64,000 bases of DNA from Cephalotus follicularis (GCA_001972305.1 BDDD01000038.1:1166258-1230257), one strand, 5' to 3'. Positions 23,471 to 35,420 are shown, numbered from the stretch's first letter. A program made the numbers and translations. The notes: generated from the letters alone by a model not told the origin.

Positions 23471-24182
23471 ATCTCCCCCTTTTTGATGATTACAAAAATT
23501 TGCTACATTTTAAAAAAAATTATACCGATAGAAATGAATATATACCAATTGAAGATATACCGATAGAAATGACTATATACCAATTGAAGATAACAAGAAA
23601 TTTTCTTTAGATACCAAGACAAAGATTTCTTTAGATATCAAAAAAATCTAGATAAACTCCCCCTTAGTATAACATCTAATTTTCATTCCCTATAACACAT
23701 TTTTCATTTAAAAACACATTTCATATATATCTCCCCCTAAGCATAAGCTATTAATTTTTCCTTAAGCATGAAGCATTCTCCCCCTTTTTGTTAGCATAAA
23801 AAAGAATTGACACCAATTAAAAAATTTTAAAGGGATATCAAATGACACTACTTGTTGGGAAATTATGTCCAAAAATTGATACCAATAAAGAAATTTTAAA
23901 GGGAAACATATTGAAAGATACCAATTGAAATAAAAACCTTTTAAAGTTTAAAAATATCAATATATAAAGAAAAATTTGAGAGATACCAATTGTTGGATAA
24001 AATGATGCTAAAACCAATTGTTGAAGCAATATTATCAATAAAATAATTTAAGATTTTGAAAGAAACCAATTGAAAATTAAAGATCAAAACAAAGAGAGCA
24101 AGATGATACCTCCCCCTCAACAAGAGCTTTCTCCCCAAGTTATGTACTTGAAATGATTGAGCTTGACTTCAAGTACACCTAC
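23471..24182 (-). other. Sirevirus 3' non-coding region with multiple polypurine tracts
   Basis: Read on the minus strand, GGGGGAG-type tracts occur at 23471, 23656, 23731, 23777, 24110 and a weaker one at 24130. The one at 23471 touches the LTR (AAAAAGGGGGAGAT). Multiple PPTs are a known hallmark of Sireviruses. CCAATTG-containing motifs recur about eight times between 23540 and 24075, and a 35-base unit is duplicated at about 23522-23591. There is no open frame. Confidence 0.8.
24178..24182. repeat. Tat element target-site duplication, left (CCTAC)
   Basis: CCTAC is identical to 36397-36401. Confidence 0.9.
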
Positions 24183-25155
24183 TGATGTGGGAAAAATTAA
24201 GTTAAATAAAAAACAACACGTGTCCTCATGCAAGTGCTGCCAGGTGTCCAAAGTGACAAGGATTGATGAATTAAAGGCAGAGGAAGCCTATTGACCAACA
24301 AAACAGTGATATAAGGAGGATTTTTCCTCGGCATAAGTGCCAAGGACACACCCAGCGATTCCAGTACAAACATTATTCTCCTCGGATCCAGGTCCGAGGA
24401 CACCATTTGAAGCAACCTTGCCGAGGACACCCTCGGCCACACAAAAGGCTATCCATTTCAAGTGCAAACTTGTAGGAGCAGAAGACTACAACCAAGGTGC
24501 AAGGGCAGAGGACTCCCTCAGCCCAGAGAATCTACCAGACATACAACAGGGGACATTTACTATGAAGAAACTATCGAGCTTCTCCTCAGACTAATGAAGA
24601 CCATGACCTCGGCAGCATAGATATGGTTCCCTCTAAAATCTTGTAAACGGAGGACCTCAACCTTATCTATGGGATAAGGGGATTAACTTCAACAGATTTC
24701 ACAGGATCTACACTTATCCAAACAAGAAGATAAGATAGGGATAACCATCAACAAGGAAAGGAGATAATTAAGGAGACGATAAAGGAAAGAAGAGATAATT
24801 CAGGTGGGGATAAGGGAAATCCCGAGATCCTCGGAATTTCCTTAGGGGATAGCAATTACATCCGACTTTCACGCTCTAACAGTTACCCAACACTACTATA
24901 AATATAAGTTCAACATACTGAACAAAGGTCAGCAATTTTCACATTCTAAAGAACCTAATTTCATCTGCACTTGTCTAACTTGAGCGTCGGAGTGTCCCCG
25001 GGAGAACAACCTCCTGGACCTTCCACCAATGTTGTTACCCTGTGTAGGTGTCCGAGATCAGAAGCTTCCTCAAGGCATTAGTGACAAGTGTTTCTCTCTA
25101 CAAATAAAAGTCCTCCACGTAGGATACTGTTGAGAGAAAGATTTATGTATCAACA
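24183..25155 (+). repeat. Tat element 5' LTR (family F)
   Basis: 973 bases from TGATGTGGGAAAAATTAAG to GTATCAACA. The partner is 35438-36396. The leader text CCTCGG recurs, but no coding is supported (ORF 24337-24594 has a mirrored copy in the other LTR). Confidence 0.93.
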
Positions 25156-25157
25156 GT

Positions 25158-25174
25158 TGGCGCCGTCTGTGGGA
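25158..25174 (+). other. Tat element primer-binding site
   Basis: TGGCGCCGTCTGTGGGA begins two bases after the LTR. This PBS is typical of Tat-lineage plant gypsy elements and differs from the tRNA-Met PBS of the others here. Confidence 0.85.
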
Positions 25175-25284
25175 AACGCAGCAAAAAGTCATCAGTAACC
25201 TTGCCTCCGAGGAAGAATACTCTAGTTGGAGCCACTTGTAGCCAGCGACAGGAGGACGTAGCTCCTCCCCCATAAGTTGCCCAA

Positions 25285-26602
25285 GTGGTGGCACAAGAGC
25301 CAGCTCCCGTCACGGGAGAGCAGCTCAGTCAATTCCTCCAGGGATTGGAGCGTGTCACTGATCGGTTGGTCACAACTCTAGCCAACCAACAACAGCAAGC
25401 AGGGCCCGCTCAGCAAGTGGCCCGAGGAGTTTCTGGCCCTCACAGGACAGAGGTGGAGACAAGACACCCCCGAGGTGCCAGGCGAAACCCGCCGAGTGGA
25501 GAAGAACTTCCCCTTGGGCGGTGAGGGGACAACAATCCCCTGGGAAGGAGGCCTGAGATCAATGCATCTCAGAGAGCTGAGTCCTCGACTGCAAGAGATC
25601 ATCCTAATGATCCCAGGAGAGCACACCCTCAACGCCAGGCTATGGATGTCGATCCTCGGCAGGAAGTCAGAGGAGTAGAGGGGGCGCAAGTGCGCTCCAA
25701 CGCTTCACGCAGAGCTGGCACTGCCCGAGGGAGCAGGGTCAATCCCCCAGCCTCATTGGCTGGAGGGTCACATGTTTCCAGCAGAGTAAGGAACATTGAA
25801 GAGGTAGAGCAGGCAGTGAACAGAAGGCTTGCAGACCTAGAAAGGAGGTTCCGAGGAGCGGAACGGCAAGGGGGGCACCTATCCGAGGTGCAAAACATCA
25901 ATGCACACCCCTTTACGGCCAAGATCATAGCCGAGCCAGTCCCCAGTGGGTTCCAAAACCCAAATCTTGATAAGTACGATGGGTCCACCGACCCCATCCA
26001 ACATGTGCGCTCATACATCCAGGCTATGTGGATGTATCAAGCCTCGAACGCCATGCTCTGCCGAGGATTCCCAATGACTTTGATTGGAGCTGCCCAGGCC
26101 TGGTACTTTACCTTGGCAAGGAATTCAGTGAAAAGCTTCGATCAGTTTAAGGAACTGTTCGTCACTAAGTTTCTCAACAGCACTACGGAGAAACTCTACC
26201 CACCTCATCAACGTAGTGCAGGGTAAGGATGAGACTTTGAGAGATTACCTCACCAGGTTCAACAAAGAATCTCTCACAGTGAAGGACCTGGAGCCATCAT
26301 TTGCTCTGGCAGCCTTGAACAATGGGCTGAGGAGAAACTCGAAATTCACTTTCTCCCTACTGAAGAAGCCGACAAAGGACATGGCAGAGTTATTGAAAAG
26401 GGAAGAGAGATATGTGAACGCCGAGGAAAAGATGTTGGCCAGGAAAAAAAAGGCACCTTGGAATGGCCAACAGGAGGAGAGAAGGGAGCATTCACGAAAC
26501 GCTCCCGAGAGAAGAGAGAAGAGGAAGGAGAGGTCAGACCTGTCCAAGGGAGACATCAGACATAAGCTTTCCAGACGAGAGGGCACATCCAGGGGTTGAG
26601 CA
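25285..26602 (+). pseudogene. Tat element gag
   Basis: The reading frame is recognisable from about 25285. An upstream stop is nearby and I cannot identify a true ATG. The N-terminal third is Gln/Arg-rich and low-complexity. The capsid-like core follows: EPVPSGFQNPNLDKYDGSTD, YIQAMWMYQASNAMLCRGFP, AAQAWYFTLARNSVKSFDQF, LRDYLTRFNKESLTVKDLEP. Breaks are a TGA at 25522-25524 (CGA expected) and a 1-base insertion near 26200 in a run of C, after which the frame shifts to the one open at 26216-26599. Confidence 0.88.
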
Positions 26603-26662
26603 CCAATACCATCTTACAACACTTTTGCCCCCCTCCTGGACACACGTACTAAAATTCTTGCT

Positions 26663-27715
26663 GTGGAGCAGGATAAAGTCCCTTTCCAATGGCCTGAGAA
26701 GATGAGGGCCCCGGCAGAGAACAGAAGTGTGGAGAAGTACTGTCATTACCATCGTGACCACGGCCACGATACAGAGGAGTGCAGGCAATTAAAGAATCAG
26801 ATTGAGGACCTGATTAGAAAGGGACACCTGCGCAAGTATGTTGACAGAAATGCTCCTCAAGGAAGAAGAGAGCAGAGAAGAGAAGAAAATCCTCGACAGC
26901 AAGAGGAGCAACAAAAACAACAACCCAGAGGTGTTATCCACACCATCTCTGGGGGGGTCGCGTCTGGGGGCGACGATTCGAATGCAAGAAAGGCCTATGG
27001 GAGACAGTCCCTTGCTGTGCAACAAGTCCCTCACAGCAAAAGGCTCAGAACTGGAGGAGATGATGAGGTGATATCCTTCTCGGAGGTGGACTACGAGGGA
27101 GTACGTCTTCCTCACGATGATCCAGTGGTGGTTACCCTTCTGGTAGAACTCTTTGCCATGAAGAGGATCCTCCTCGATAGTGGCAGCTCGGCCGATATCC
27201 TGCACAAACATGCATTTGATCAGCTGAGGATATCGGTCGACCAATTAAAACCTGTCAAAACCCCACTAGTTGGCTTCACAGGTGAGACGATCCATCCTCT
27301 GGGATCTATCAACCTGTCCGTGGTCATAGGCACGACCCCACGTCAGACTCAAGTCGAGATGACATTCCTGGTGGTGGACACCCCTAGCCCATACAATGCT
27401 ATAATAGGGCGACCAGGTTTGAACTTATTGGAGGCCATAGTGTCTACGAGACACTTGTTAATGAAGTTTCCCACAAGGTTTGGCGTGGGGGAGGTCCGAG
27501 GAGATCAAGTGGTGGCGAGGCGCTATTATAAAACTGCCATCTCGGACAAGGGGAAGGCCAAGGTTCTCCCCATAGAGAATGTGGAGCTCAGAGGTGATGT
27601 AGAACCGGAGCGTCCGCAGCCTGTAGAGGATGTCCTTCAAGTGCCCGTGGAGGAGGGCAACGAAGAGAGAGTACTCCAAGTTGGCTCACAACTAGGAGAG
27701 GTGGAGAAGGAGGAG
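26663..27715 (+). pseudogene. Tat element gag C-terminus and protease
   Basis: The frame has the Tat-type finger YCHYHRDHGHDTEECRQLKN, a charged linker, then a retropepsin domain with ILLDSGSSADILHKHAFDQL, where the DSG catalytic triad is intact, and later YNAIIGRPGLNLLEAIVST, the second conserved block. At 27716 the frame runs into the LTR of an inserted element, so the ORF end at 27745 is not native. RT should follow but is absent. Confidence 0.9.
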
Positions 27716-28781
27716 TGTAACACCCGAGTTTTTTGCAAAATGTAAGATTACGATTTTAAGGTAATCTTATTTTAGAATTATTGAGAATAGTGAAATTCTT
27801 GAAATTGATGATGTTTTTAATCGGGGAGTGCACAATGCCCCGGTGAAGCGGTGTAAATGGGTTCATTAAAGGTTTTTAAACCACAAGTTTTATGAAAGGT
27901 TCTGGTTATGACCAGACAATGGTTTTCAATGAAGTTAAGTTTTCAAGCATGGCTATGATATATGCCAAAAGAATGTACGATTTGGAAAATGTTTTTAATC
28001 GTTTTCAAGTCTGGTGGTATTATACCCCAGAAAATGTATGATTTCGGAAATATTCTGATTTTATGAATATTATCAGAAAACAATGGATTTCAATAGTGAA
28101 ATGTTCTGGTTTTATAAAACTAGAAAATGATTTCCAAAGATATTTTGAAAAGTATGATGTTGAATTGTTTTGATAAAGATTATCAAAAATAACGGATTTC
28201 GATAACGTTTTATGACTATGATACTTACTGGGCTCTTAAAAGCTCACTCCTTGCAATGTTTTGTTTTCAGATAAACTGTTTTCAGGGAACGATCGAATGA
28301 AGAATGCGAGCTTTAGAGGAAGCTCATAAGAAGAAATGTCGGAAAGAAGTATGTTATGCTATGATGTTTGTTTAAGCGTTTCATAATGTAAGTTAAGGCT
28401 GTCTGCTGTGAAAGGATTTATTATAAACGATGTTTAAATGTAAATGTATATGATTATTTTATGATGTGATAAGATTACGATTTTCCGCTGTGTAAGGTTA
28501 TATGATTAGTGATGTACCAATGTAAAGGTATTAGAAATGATCATGATAATGAGAATATGACATTTTGAAATTGATGTTTCAAAGATATAAGCATATGCGA
28601 TCCTGTGAAGTTATTGAATATGAGTAAAAATGTTAGATTTTAAATCTAAGTTAAGATTAAAAGATATGAAATGGATCGTTGAATAATTAATGATTTGACG
28701 GTCAAAGGTTACACCCACGTAACGCACCGATCTTCGGAGCTCGCTTTGAGCTTAAAGCGGACTCGGGTCGGGGGCGCTCCA
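27716..28781 (+). repeat. 5' LTR of the truncated gypsy element
   Basis: The LTR starts TGTAACACCCGAG and ends about GGGGGCGCTCCA, with a PBS four bases on. It is AT-rich and non-coding. The single copy makes the 3' limit an inference from the PBS. Confidence 0.7.
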
Positions 28782-29548
28782 GGAATGGTATCAAAGAGTT
28801 TTTGGTGTCTTGTAACGATTACAGTTATGGTATTAGAGAGATTTTATCAGAGAGTTTGATATTATTATGGAATATGAAGAGTTTGATATTGTTATATCAG
28901 AGATATTTTGGTGACTAGCAATTGTGATTGATGTTAATACCAGGAATGGTATCAAAGAAATTTTGGCGACCAGTATTGTGATTGATGTCGATACCAGTAA
29001 TGGTATGAGAGAGTTGATTTTGTTATAATTGAGGATATGATATGTGTGGAAATATTTTCAGATCTGATTTCTTTAGATGTCATTAAAGATTGAATTAGAT
29101 CATTTGGAGATTAGTACATGATTTAATGGTTAGGAATGAGGAACTTCACAAAGAGAAAGAAATTTTAAGAAGGTTCATAGCGAAGAATAGAGATGAATTG
29201 TATATTCGCTTGTGGAAGAAGCGTATAGATAGAAGTTAGTAAGGAAGAATGAATGCCTTTGAAAAGTTAAGTCAGGTCTGAAAATTCTTTTGAGATATTT
29301 ACGGGGAATGAAGGAAATAGTTATTCGAGAAATTAGAGAAAATTTGTTAATGATGATATGGCGTATCTAAGAAGAGATAACCAATGATGAATAGTCTAGC
29401 GATGATGACTAGAATGATTATGAAGGAGCTTTATGTAAGAATGGAATAGTGAATGTAAGACATGTGCAAAGAGGTGTAGATGTTAGTTCTTTGTAAGGTC
29501 TTGAGTAGAATTATCTAAGGCTAAGGTTAACTCATAAGTAGTAACAAG
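28782..29548 (+). other. Leader of the truncated gypsy element with repeated PBS-like motifs
   Basis: GGAATGGTATCAAAGA occurs at 28782 and 28943, and a related AGTAATGGTATGAGAGAG at 28996. No gene is seen in this stretch. Confidence 0.6.
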
Positions 29549-30180
29549 ATGGCTGACGCGAGGAAAGATCGTAGTCAAGAAGGAACGGGAATGTACAAGA
29601 GGACGGAGAAGATGATTCTCTAAACGCAGTATTGAATCGATTGGTTCGAGTCATTACTGATAACAACAGTAATGACCATAACGCTTTGCCAGCAAGGCCA
29701 ACTCTAGAGTAGTTCGCGAGATAGATTCGAAGACCTTTTCGGGAACGGTAGGTCCTATGGAAGGGAAAGCATGGGTTCAAGGAAACAAAAAGATCTTTAG
29801 AACCTTGAACTGCACAGATCGTCAGAAAGAAGAGTTTTTGATCTATACGTTGGAAGGAGAAACAGATCAATGGTAGAACATAATGGAGAGGACGAAGACA
29901 CGTTAGAAGTTAGAAGTGATGACGTGGGAAAGGTTTAAGGAAATATTTATGGACAAATATTTTCCTCAGATGATGAAGGACCAAATGGAAGAAGATTTCC
30001 CTTCGATTGGGACAAGGTAAGTCTGAATCGGTAGCTCGCTATGATACGAATTTTACGAGGTTGTCTCAATAAGCTACCACATGATGTCAACGGGACAAAG
30101 AAGAGCAAATAGATTTTGCAAAGGTTTAAAACCCAACGTTCAAGGATTGTTGAGTAATTGTATTGTTGCAGATTAAAAGT
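29549..30180 (+). pseudogene. Decayed gypsy gag
   Basis: An ATG at 29549-29551 (MADARKDRSQEGTG) opens a frame that is soon broken. Further gag blocks appear in shifting frames, such as FMDKYFPQMMKDQMEEDF and SESVARYDTNFTRLSQ at about 29947-30070, which match the conserved end of the capsid region in plant gypsy gag. Many stops and shifts are present. No zinc knuckle remains. Confidence 0.65.
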
Positions 30181-30305
30181 GCCATTAATTGGTTGGATTG
30201 GCGGTGATTGTGTTTAAGTGAATAACTGAGGTATGATTGAACGAAGTGACAGTGAGGGCTATAAACTAAATAGCGGCTAAGTGACCGACCGAGTAAGCCG
30301 CCATA

Positions 30306-31904
30306 AATAACGAGGCTGAATTGGTAGCTCTGATAGCTGGACTGACAATTGCAAAGCACTTAGAGGTGCAGAGGATTGAAGCCTCAAGTGATTCTCAGCT
30401 GGTGGTTGGTTTGGCGAATGGGGAGTATGAGGCCAGAGAGGACCTCATGGTGAAGTACTTAACCCATTTTCAAGGCATGAAATCAGCCTTCGAACTGTTA
30501 AGAATTGTGAAAGTGCCAAGAGCAGAGAATGTCAGAGCAGACCAACTATCAAAGCTAGAAACAGCAGAGGAGTTGGAGAAAAACCAAACAGTGCTAGTTG
30601 ACTACCTGGAGCGTCCGACAATCTCCCAAGCAAAGGTAATGGACATTGATGATCTACAGGAGCCAAATTGGATGACTCCCTTTATCAGTTGGCTAAGGGA
30701 CTGGATCCTTCCTGAGGACCCCGTGGAGGCGAGGAAGCTAGTCTACAGAGCGAACAGGTTCCAATTCTGAGATGGGATCCTCTACAAAAGGTCATTCTCA
30801 TTTCCTTGGCTGAGATGCTTAAATCCCTCAGAGGCTGACTACGCACTAAGGGAGGTCCATGAAGGAATCTGTGGCAACCATACTGGGGGCAGAACTTTGT
30901 CCCACAAGCTTCTAAGGCAAGGTTACCACTTGCCGACTATGCACCAAGATGAAATAAACTTGGTGAGGAAGTGTGACAAGTGTCAGAGGAACGCCAACAT
31001 AAGTAGAAAGCCTTCTCAACCTCTGACATCACTTACGGCCCCGTGGCCCTTCGCACAATGGGGAATGGACTTCGTCGGACCATTACCTATGGCAACAGGC
31101 CAGAGGAGGTTCCTCATTGTAGCGGTCGACTATTTCACTAAGTGGGTGGAAGCAGAGCCCTTGGCCACAATTACAGAGAAGAACACAGAGAGCTTTGTGT
31201 GGAAGTCAATAATTTGCAGGTTTGGAGTTCCGAGGACCATTATCACAGATAATGGTAAGCAGTTTGATTGCCAAGCCTTCCGAGACTTTTGCAGAGAATG
31301 GAGGATAGAGCATAGGCTCGCTTCAGTAGCCTACCCTCAAAGTAATGGTCAAGCCGAGGTGATCAACAGAGAGATCATCTCGGGCTTGAAAAAGCGGCTA
31401 GAAGACAGCAAAGGAAGGTGGACTGAGGAACTACCAAGTGTATTATGGGCATACAGAACTACTCCTCGGACTACAACAGGAGAATCCCCATAGAGTTTAT
31501 GCTTCGGAGCCGAGGCTATGATACCAGTGGAGGTTGGAATGCAATCACCAAGAGTTGTGCACTTTACCGAAGACAACAACAAAGAAGGGCTTAGATGCCT
31601 CCTCGAACTAGTGGGAGAGCTCAGAGATAAAGCTGCAATCAGAGTTGCAGCCTACCAACAAAGGGTTAGTCGCTACTACAACAAAAAAGTAAGCCCAAGA
31701 CCACTAAGGCAAGGAGACTTAGTTCTACGGAACTCAGCCGTTGCAGATCCTACTGGTACCAGAGGAAAGTTAGCCCCTGCCTGGGAAGGGCCATACAAGA
31801 TCAAAAGGGTCCTCCGCCCAGGAACATTCAAACTTGAAACTTTGGGGGGTAGGGAGATTGCCAGAGCTTGGAATACCGAGCATCTGAGGAAGTACTATCA
31901 ATGA
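30306..31904 (+). pseudogene. Tat element RNase H (second type) and integrase
   Basis: One frame runs throughout with stops at 30768-30770 and 31491-31493. The first part is an RNase H of the kind acquired by Tat elements (NNEAE, IEASSDSQLVVGLANGEYEA, VPRAENVRADQLSKL). The integrase follows, with the zinc finger (HEGICGNHTGGRT, CDKCQR), MDFVGPLP, IITDNGKQF and NGQAEVINREI, giving an intact D,D35,E triad, then AYRTTPRTTTGESP and a C-terminal GKLAPAWEGPYKI module. No chromodomain is present, as expected for Tat. The first stop fits CGA-to-TGA; the second does not. Confidence 0.92.
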
Positions 31905-33329
31905 ATGTAAGACATTTTCAATGAAAAGTTCGAAATTTTTCAAGATTTGCGTTCAACATTATAATTCCAAGTTTGCAAGGGACCGGAGGTCCAATGTTCA
32001 TGTCCTCAAACCTCTGAACAACCACCGACCAGCTCCCTCAATCCTAAGATATGCATCTCAGACCATGCCCCCAAGGGGGCATTTCAGGATCCAAACTTTC
32101 CTAAGCCTTATGGAAGCTAATTCTCAAACGGAAAACCAACCCAAGCCGAGGTCTCAGACAGACCAGTGAAACAGGCGTTCAAGAGCATCCAAGGATGCAT
32201 ACACCAAAGCCTCCTTCCGAGGAGCGTACAAAAGACTCCTTCCGAGGAGCACACCTAAAGACTTCCAAGGAAGCACTAAGACTCTCAAGGGAGCAAACAC
32301 TGGTTGGCAACACCATGGGAACTTGTCCAACCATGCCTAAAATCGTGACTTGAAAGGCGAATCCATGGGAACTCGCAACGATCAAACTCATCGGACTGAG
32401 CACTTTAATACAAGTGTCTCCAAGTGGACTGAAAGCTCAGCCGACCTGTCCTAAAAACTCTTAGGTCAGACGATATTCTCCTCGGCAAACCCACGAGAAC
32501 TTGTTCGAGCAGACCAGGAACTCAAATTACGAGTATAAAGATTTAGTGAAGACTCAGTTACTGTCAAACTAAAGCACTCTCAAGAGTGAAGGGTCCTATG
32601 AGGACTGTCAAAGTTTAGTGACCTCGCCCACCAAAGGTTAGTGATCTGAGCTAAGTTAAAAATTCCTAAAGGAATTATCACTGTATATATTCTCAAAGTC
32701 CAAGTATACAAGAGGCCAATTGAAGACCACGTCCGAGAAGGTAAACCCTCTTTCATTTATATTTTGCTAAGTCACTTAAGTTTTTTGGGAGTCAAATGCT
32801 CAAATGCTCATTTATATTAGTGACCTCGCCCACCAAAGGTTAGTGATCTGAGCTAAGTTAAAAATTCCTAAAGGAATTATCACTGTATATATTCTCAAAG
32901 TCCAAGTATACAAGAGGCCAATTGAAGACCACGTCCGAGAAGGTAAACCCTCTTTCATTTATATTTTGCTAAGTCACTTAAGTTTTTTGGGAGTCAAATG
33001 CTCATTTGCTCGAAAAGACCGAGGTCACTTTGAAGACAAAATTTCTAAGGGAATTATTATTAAGTACAAGTATGCAGAGGTTAATCACAACAAGAAAAGT
33101 TTAAGTCAAGACCATAGAAAGGAAGTTCTTTTATTAATGCCTAGAAGAGATTACGAGAGTTTCGATATTAATGTTTTTTATGTTACTTGAAGTTCTTTTG
33201 GAGGAATGTCTGGTTCTACGAGAAGTCAGAGTTCCCAAGTGGTAAAATTCCCAAGGGGATTATCAGCATACATACTAAATGTAAACACAAGTCCACAATG
33301 CAAAAAAGTAAAGAAAACAGAAGTGCAAA
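31905..33329 (+). other. Tat element 3' non-coding region with a 202-base tandem duplication
   Basis: No sense-strand gene is supported. A unit starting ACCTCGCCCACCAAAGG at 32621 repeats at 32823 without visible differences up to about 33004. The antisense gene begins its 3' end at about 33330. Confidence 0.85.
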
Positions 33330-34929
33330 CTATACAATCAGAGGATCTTCCTTTACCTCGAACTGGCTTCTAAGGCAATTATGTACAAGGCCCTTGCTGG
33401 ACCAGTCCTCCTTTTCCTTCAGCTCGTCCAGGAAGACACAAAGTGAGCTGAGGGCAAAAGGCACCCCTTGAGTATTCAAGCTAGAGGAGCCCTTCCCAAC
33501 TCCCTCTAGCTCTTTGATCATCCTCTCCACATCCCGAGAGGGAGGCAGGATGATGGGGACGTCTGCAGTTCATCCAAGGATGGAGTCCAGCTCGGACTCA
33601 GTGATGAGTCTCCCCCTTTTACTTGGAGGATTGTCAGAGGAACGTTCACCGGCAGGGCGTTTGGCCCCTTTACCCTTGGCAGTAACTCCTGCCTTCTTCA
33701 GCTGTTTGGCCCCAACCAAGGCATCCTTGGCCCTTTGCTTGGCCCCCTCTGCAGCCTTTTTCTTAGCTGCCTCATAGGAAATCTTTCATCTGGCCGCTTC
33801 CACAGCAGCCTTTCGTCTGGCATCTACCTCGGCAGCCTTTTGTTTCTCTGCTGCAGCGTCAGAGGAGGACTTTGAGCCCTTGCAAGCGTTGAACAGAGAA
33901 TCGAATCCTCTCTGAGAAGACATTGCTGCACAGACAGAGGTCAAGAATGTTAATGATTCACAATCAAACAAGTTAGAAGAAATATAAAGACAAAAAAGAC
34001 GGAGGAGATGAAAGTTGTATACAGTTTTCCCCCATCTCTTGGGGCATGGATTGGGCAGGGGGCCCTTCGTCCCCTGAGGCTTCCTAGACCTCGGCCGAGT
34101 GTGACCCTCGACTGGGAGCAACACTTAGCCCAGCCCGGAGCAGACGCTCCTCGACGATCACAGAGTTCACCTCCTCGAGCTCCAAGTGGATGAGCTTATG
34201 GAGGTCCAGGTCCTTGGCCGCGGTCAAAGTGGGCCTCCTATTAAGACGTGTGGTGTCCAAGGAGTCACACCACACGGGGGAGACGACCCCCTCGAAGTTT
34301 TTGATGAGGAAATATTTCTTCCTCCAGTGTTTAATGGACTGGGTTGGTTTGGTGAGAATTTTTGTGATGCCAGGACGTGACTTAAAAAAGTAGCCACGCT
34401 TCCCTGGCGAGGACGAGATGACATGGAATTGTTTAAACAACCCCACTGTGGCGGTCACCTCGGACTCGTGACACCTGACAAGAAATCCTATCATGAAACT
34501 CCATGATTGGGGTTGAAGAAGAGAAGGGTGGACTTTGAATGTCTCCAAAATCGACAAGGCAAAGGTAGGAACAGGGATCCTCAGACCATGAGTAAGAGCT
34601 CCTTCAAAGACAACGAAAAGGCCCTTTTTACTCTTAGTGACAGTCCGAGGATCCTTGGGGAGATGGAATCTTAGCCCAGAGGGGAAGTTGAACTTGGTAG
34701 TTAGTTCAACCACGTCCTCCTGTGAGAGAGCACTGACACCAAAGCCATCAGGGGAAGAGGAATCAGCCTCAGTATCGGGAACGACAGGTTTGCCCACAGC
34801 AGCCCCCAAGCTACCCTCAGATGGAAGGGGACTCTCAGCTGGAGGACTCACAGCAGGAGGGATCACCATAGCCAAGGGCTCAACCTCCAAGGGAGGAGAA
34901 ACCCTAACGGTGCATTTGGTTCTGGCCAT
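33330..34929 (-). pseudogene. Antisense ORF of the Tat element, two exons, gypsy-type transposon protein family
   Basis: The ATG is at 34927-34929. Exon 1 (34929-34023) encodes about 280 open codons: a Pro/Ser-rich N-terminus, then a conserved-looking domain with LRIPVPTFALSILETFKVHP, LQPQSWSFMIGFLVRCHESE and FKSRPGITKILTKPTQSIKH. This resembles the plant 'putative gypsy type transposon' domain (Pfam Transposase_28), known in antisense ORFs of Tat elements. A 97-base T-rich GT-AG intron (34022-33926) follows, with a CTAAC branch-like motif. Exon 2 (33925 down to 33330 or 33357) encodes an Ala/Lys-rich, probably coiled-coil tail and a basic KRPAGERSSDNPPSKRGR stretch, a possible nuclear signal. 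In-frame stops at 34085-34087, 33786-33788 and 33570-33572 break it; at least the 33786 and 34085 ones fit C-to-T change. Its function is unknown. Confidence 0.75.
33926..34022 (-). other. Probable intron in the antisense ORF
   Basis: The minus-strand donor is GTATAC and the acceptor TGTCTGTGCAG. The intron is T-rich with TTCTAACTTG as a candidate branch site. Splicing joins the exons in frame. This is predicted from sequence only. Confidence 0.6.
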
Positions 34930-35023
34930 TTAGGTCAAGGTAAACGAAGGAGATGAAGAAAGAGTAAGGATGAAACACAAGAATCAGTTTTAGCGTAAAA
35001 GAATGGCTAAAAGATTTAGGGTT

Positions 35024-35034
35024 CCTTTTATAGG
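35024..35034 (-). promoter_or_regulatory. TATA box upstream of the antisense ORF
   Basis: CCTATAAAAGG on the minus strand lies 95 bases upstream of the antisense ATG. A start about 30 bases downstream would leave a leader of about 65 bases. It lies outside the LTR, so the antisense gene could have its own promoter. Confidence 0.55.
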
Positions 35035-35420
35035 CCCTAGCTCTAATCCTGGCCCTCCACCTAGCAAAAGATCTAATGGCTGAGAATCCAACCGACAGTC
35101 CAAGCGCGGGAAACGAAGCGGCAGAGGCGGGAAACGCTCTGCTCGTGCCATGTGTTAAGTGTGTTTAATACGCTACTTAAAGAGCAATGATATGGGTTCA
35201 TAACACGAGGACCAACGGTTGGGACATGAGGAGACAAGGGGGTAGATTTGATCCTCTACCAGGACACATTCAACCTTCCAACACTCTTCAAAAAATAATA
35301 TAAGTCTTTGTTGTCGGCTGGTTCATGAGAAGTGGATTAATAGCAAGCTTTGCAAAGGTGTATTGCCTGGGCCACGGCTCTCAACTCTGCTCCTTCTCCT
35401 CTGACCACGGTCAGAGAACA

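Larger units (their letters stand above)
27716..30292 (+). mobile_element. Truncated gypsy element inserted in the Tat element
   Basis: It starts with an LTR (27716-28781) followed by a PBS-like TGGTATCAAAGAG at 28786 and a decayed gag. It stops near 30292 where Tat RNase H resumes. No 3' LTR and no target duplication are visible, and Tat RT is missing, so a deletion followed or accompanied insertion. Confidence 0.72.

Noticed and set aside
26245-27244. Minus-strand ORFs of 84-151 codons in the Tat element
   Set aside because: They mirror gag and protease codons on the opposite strand and have no upstream promoter or known domain, unlike the antisense ORF at 33330-34929.
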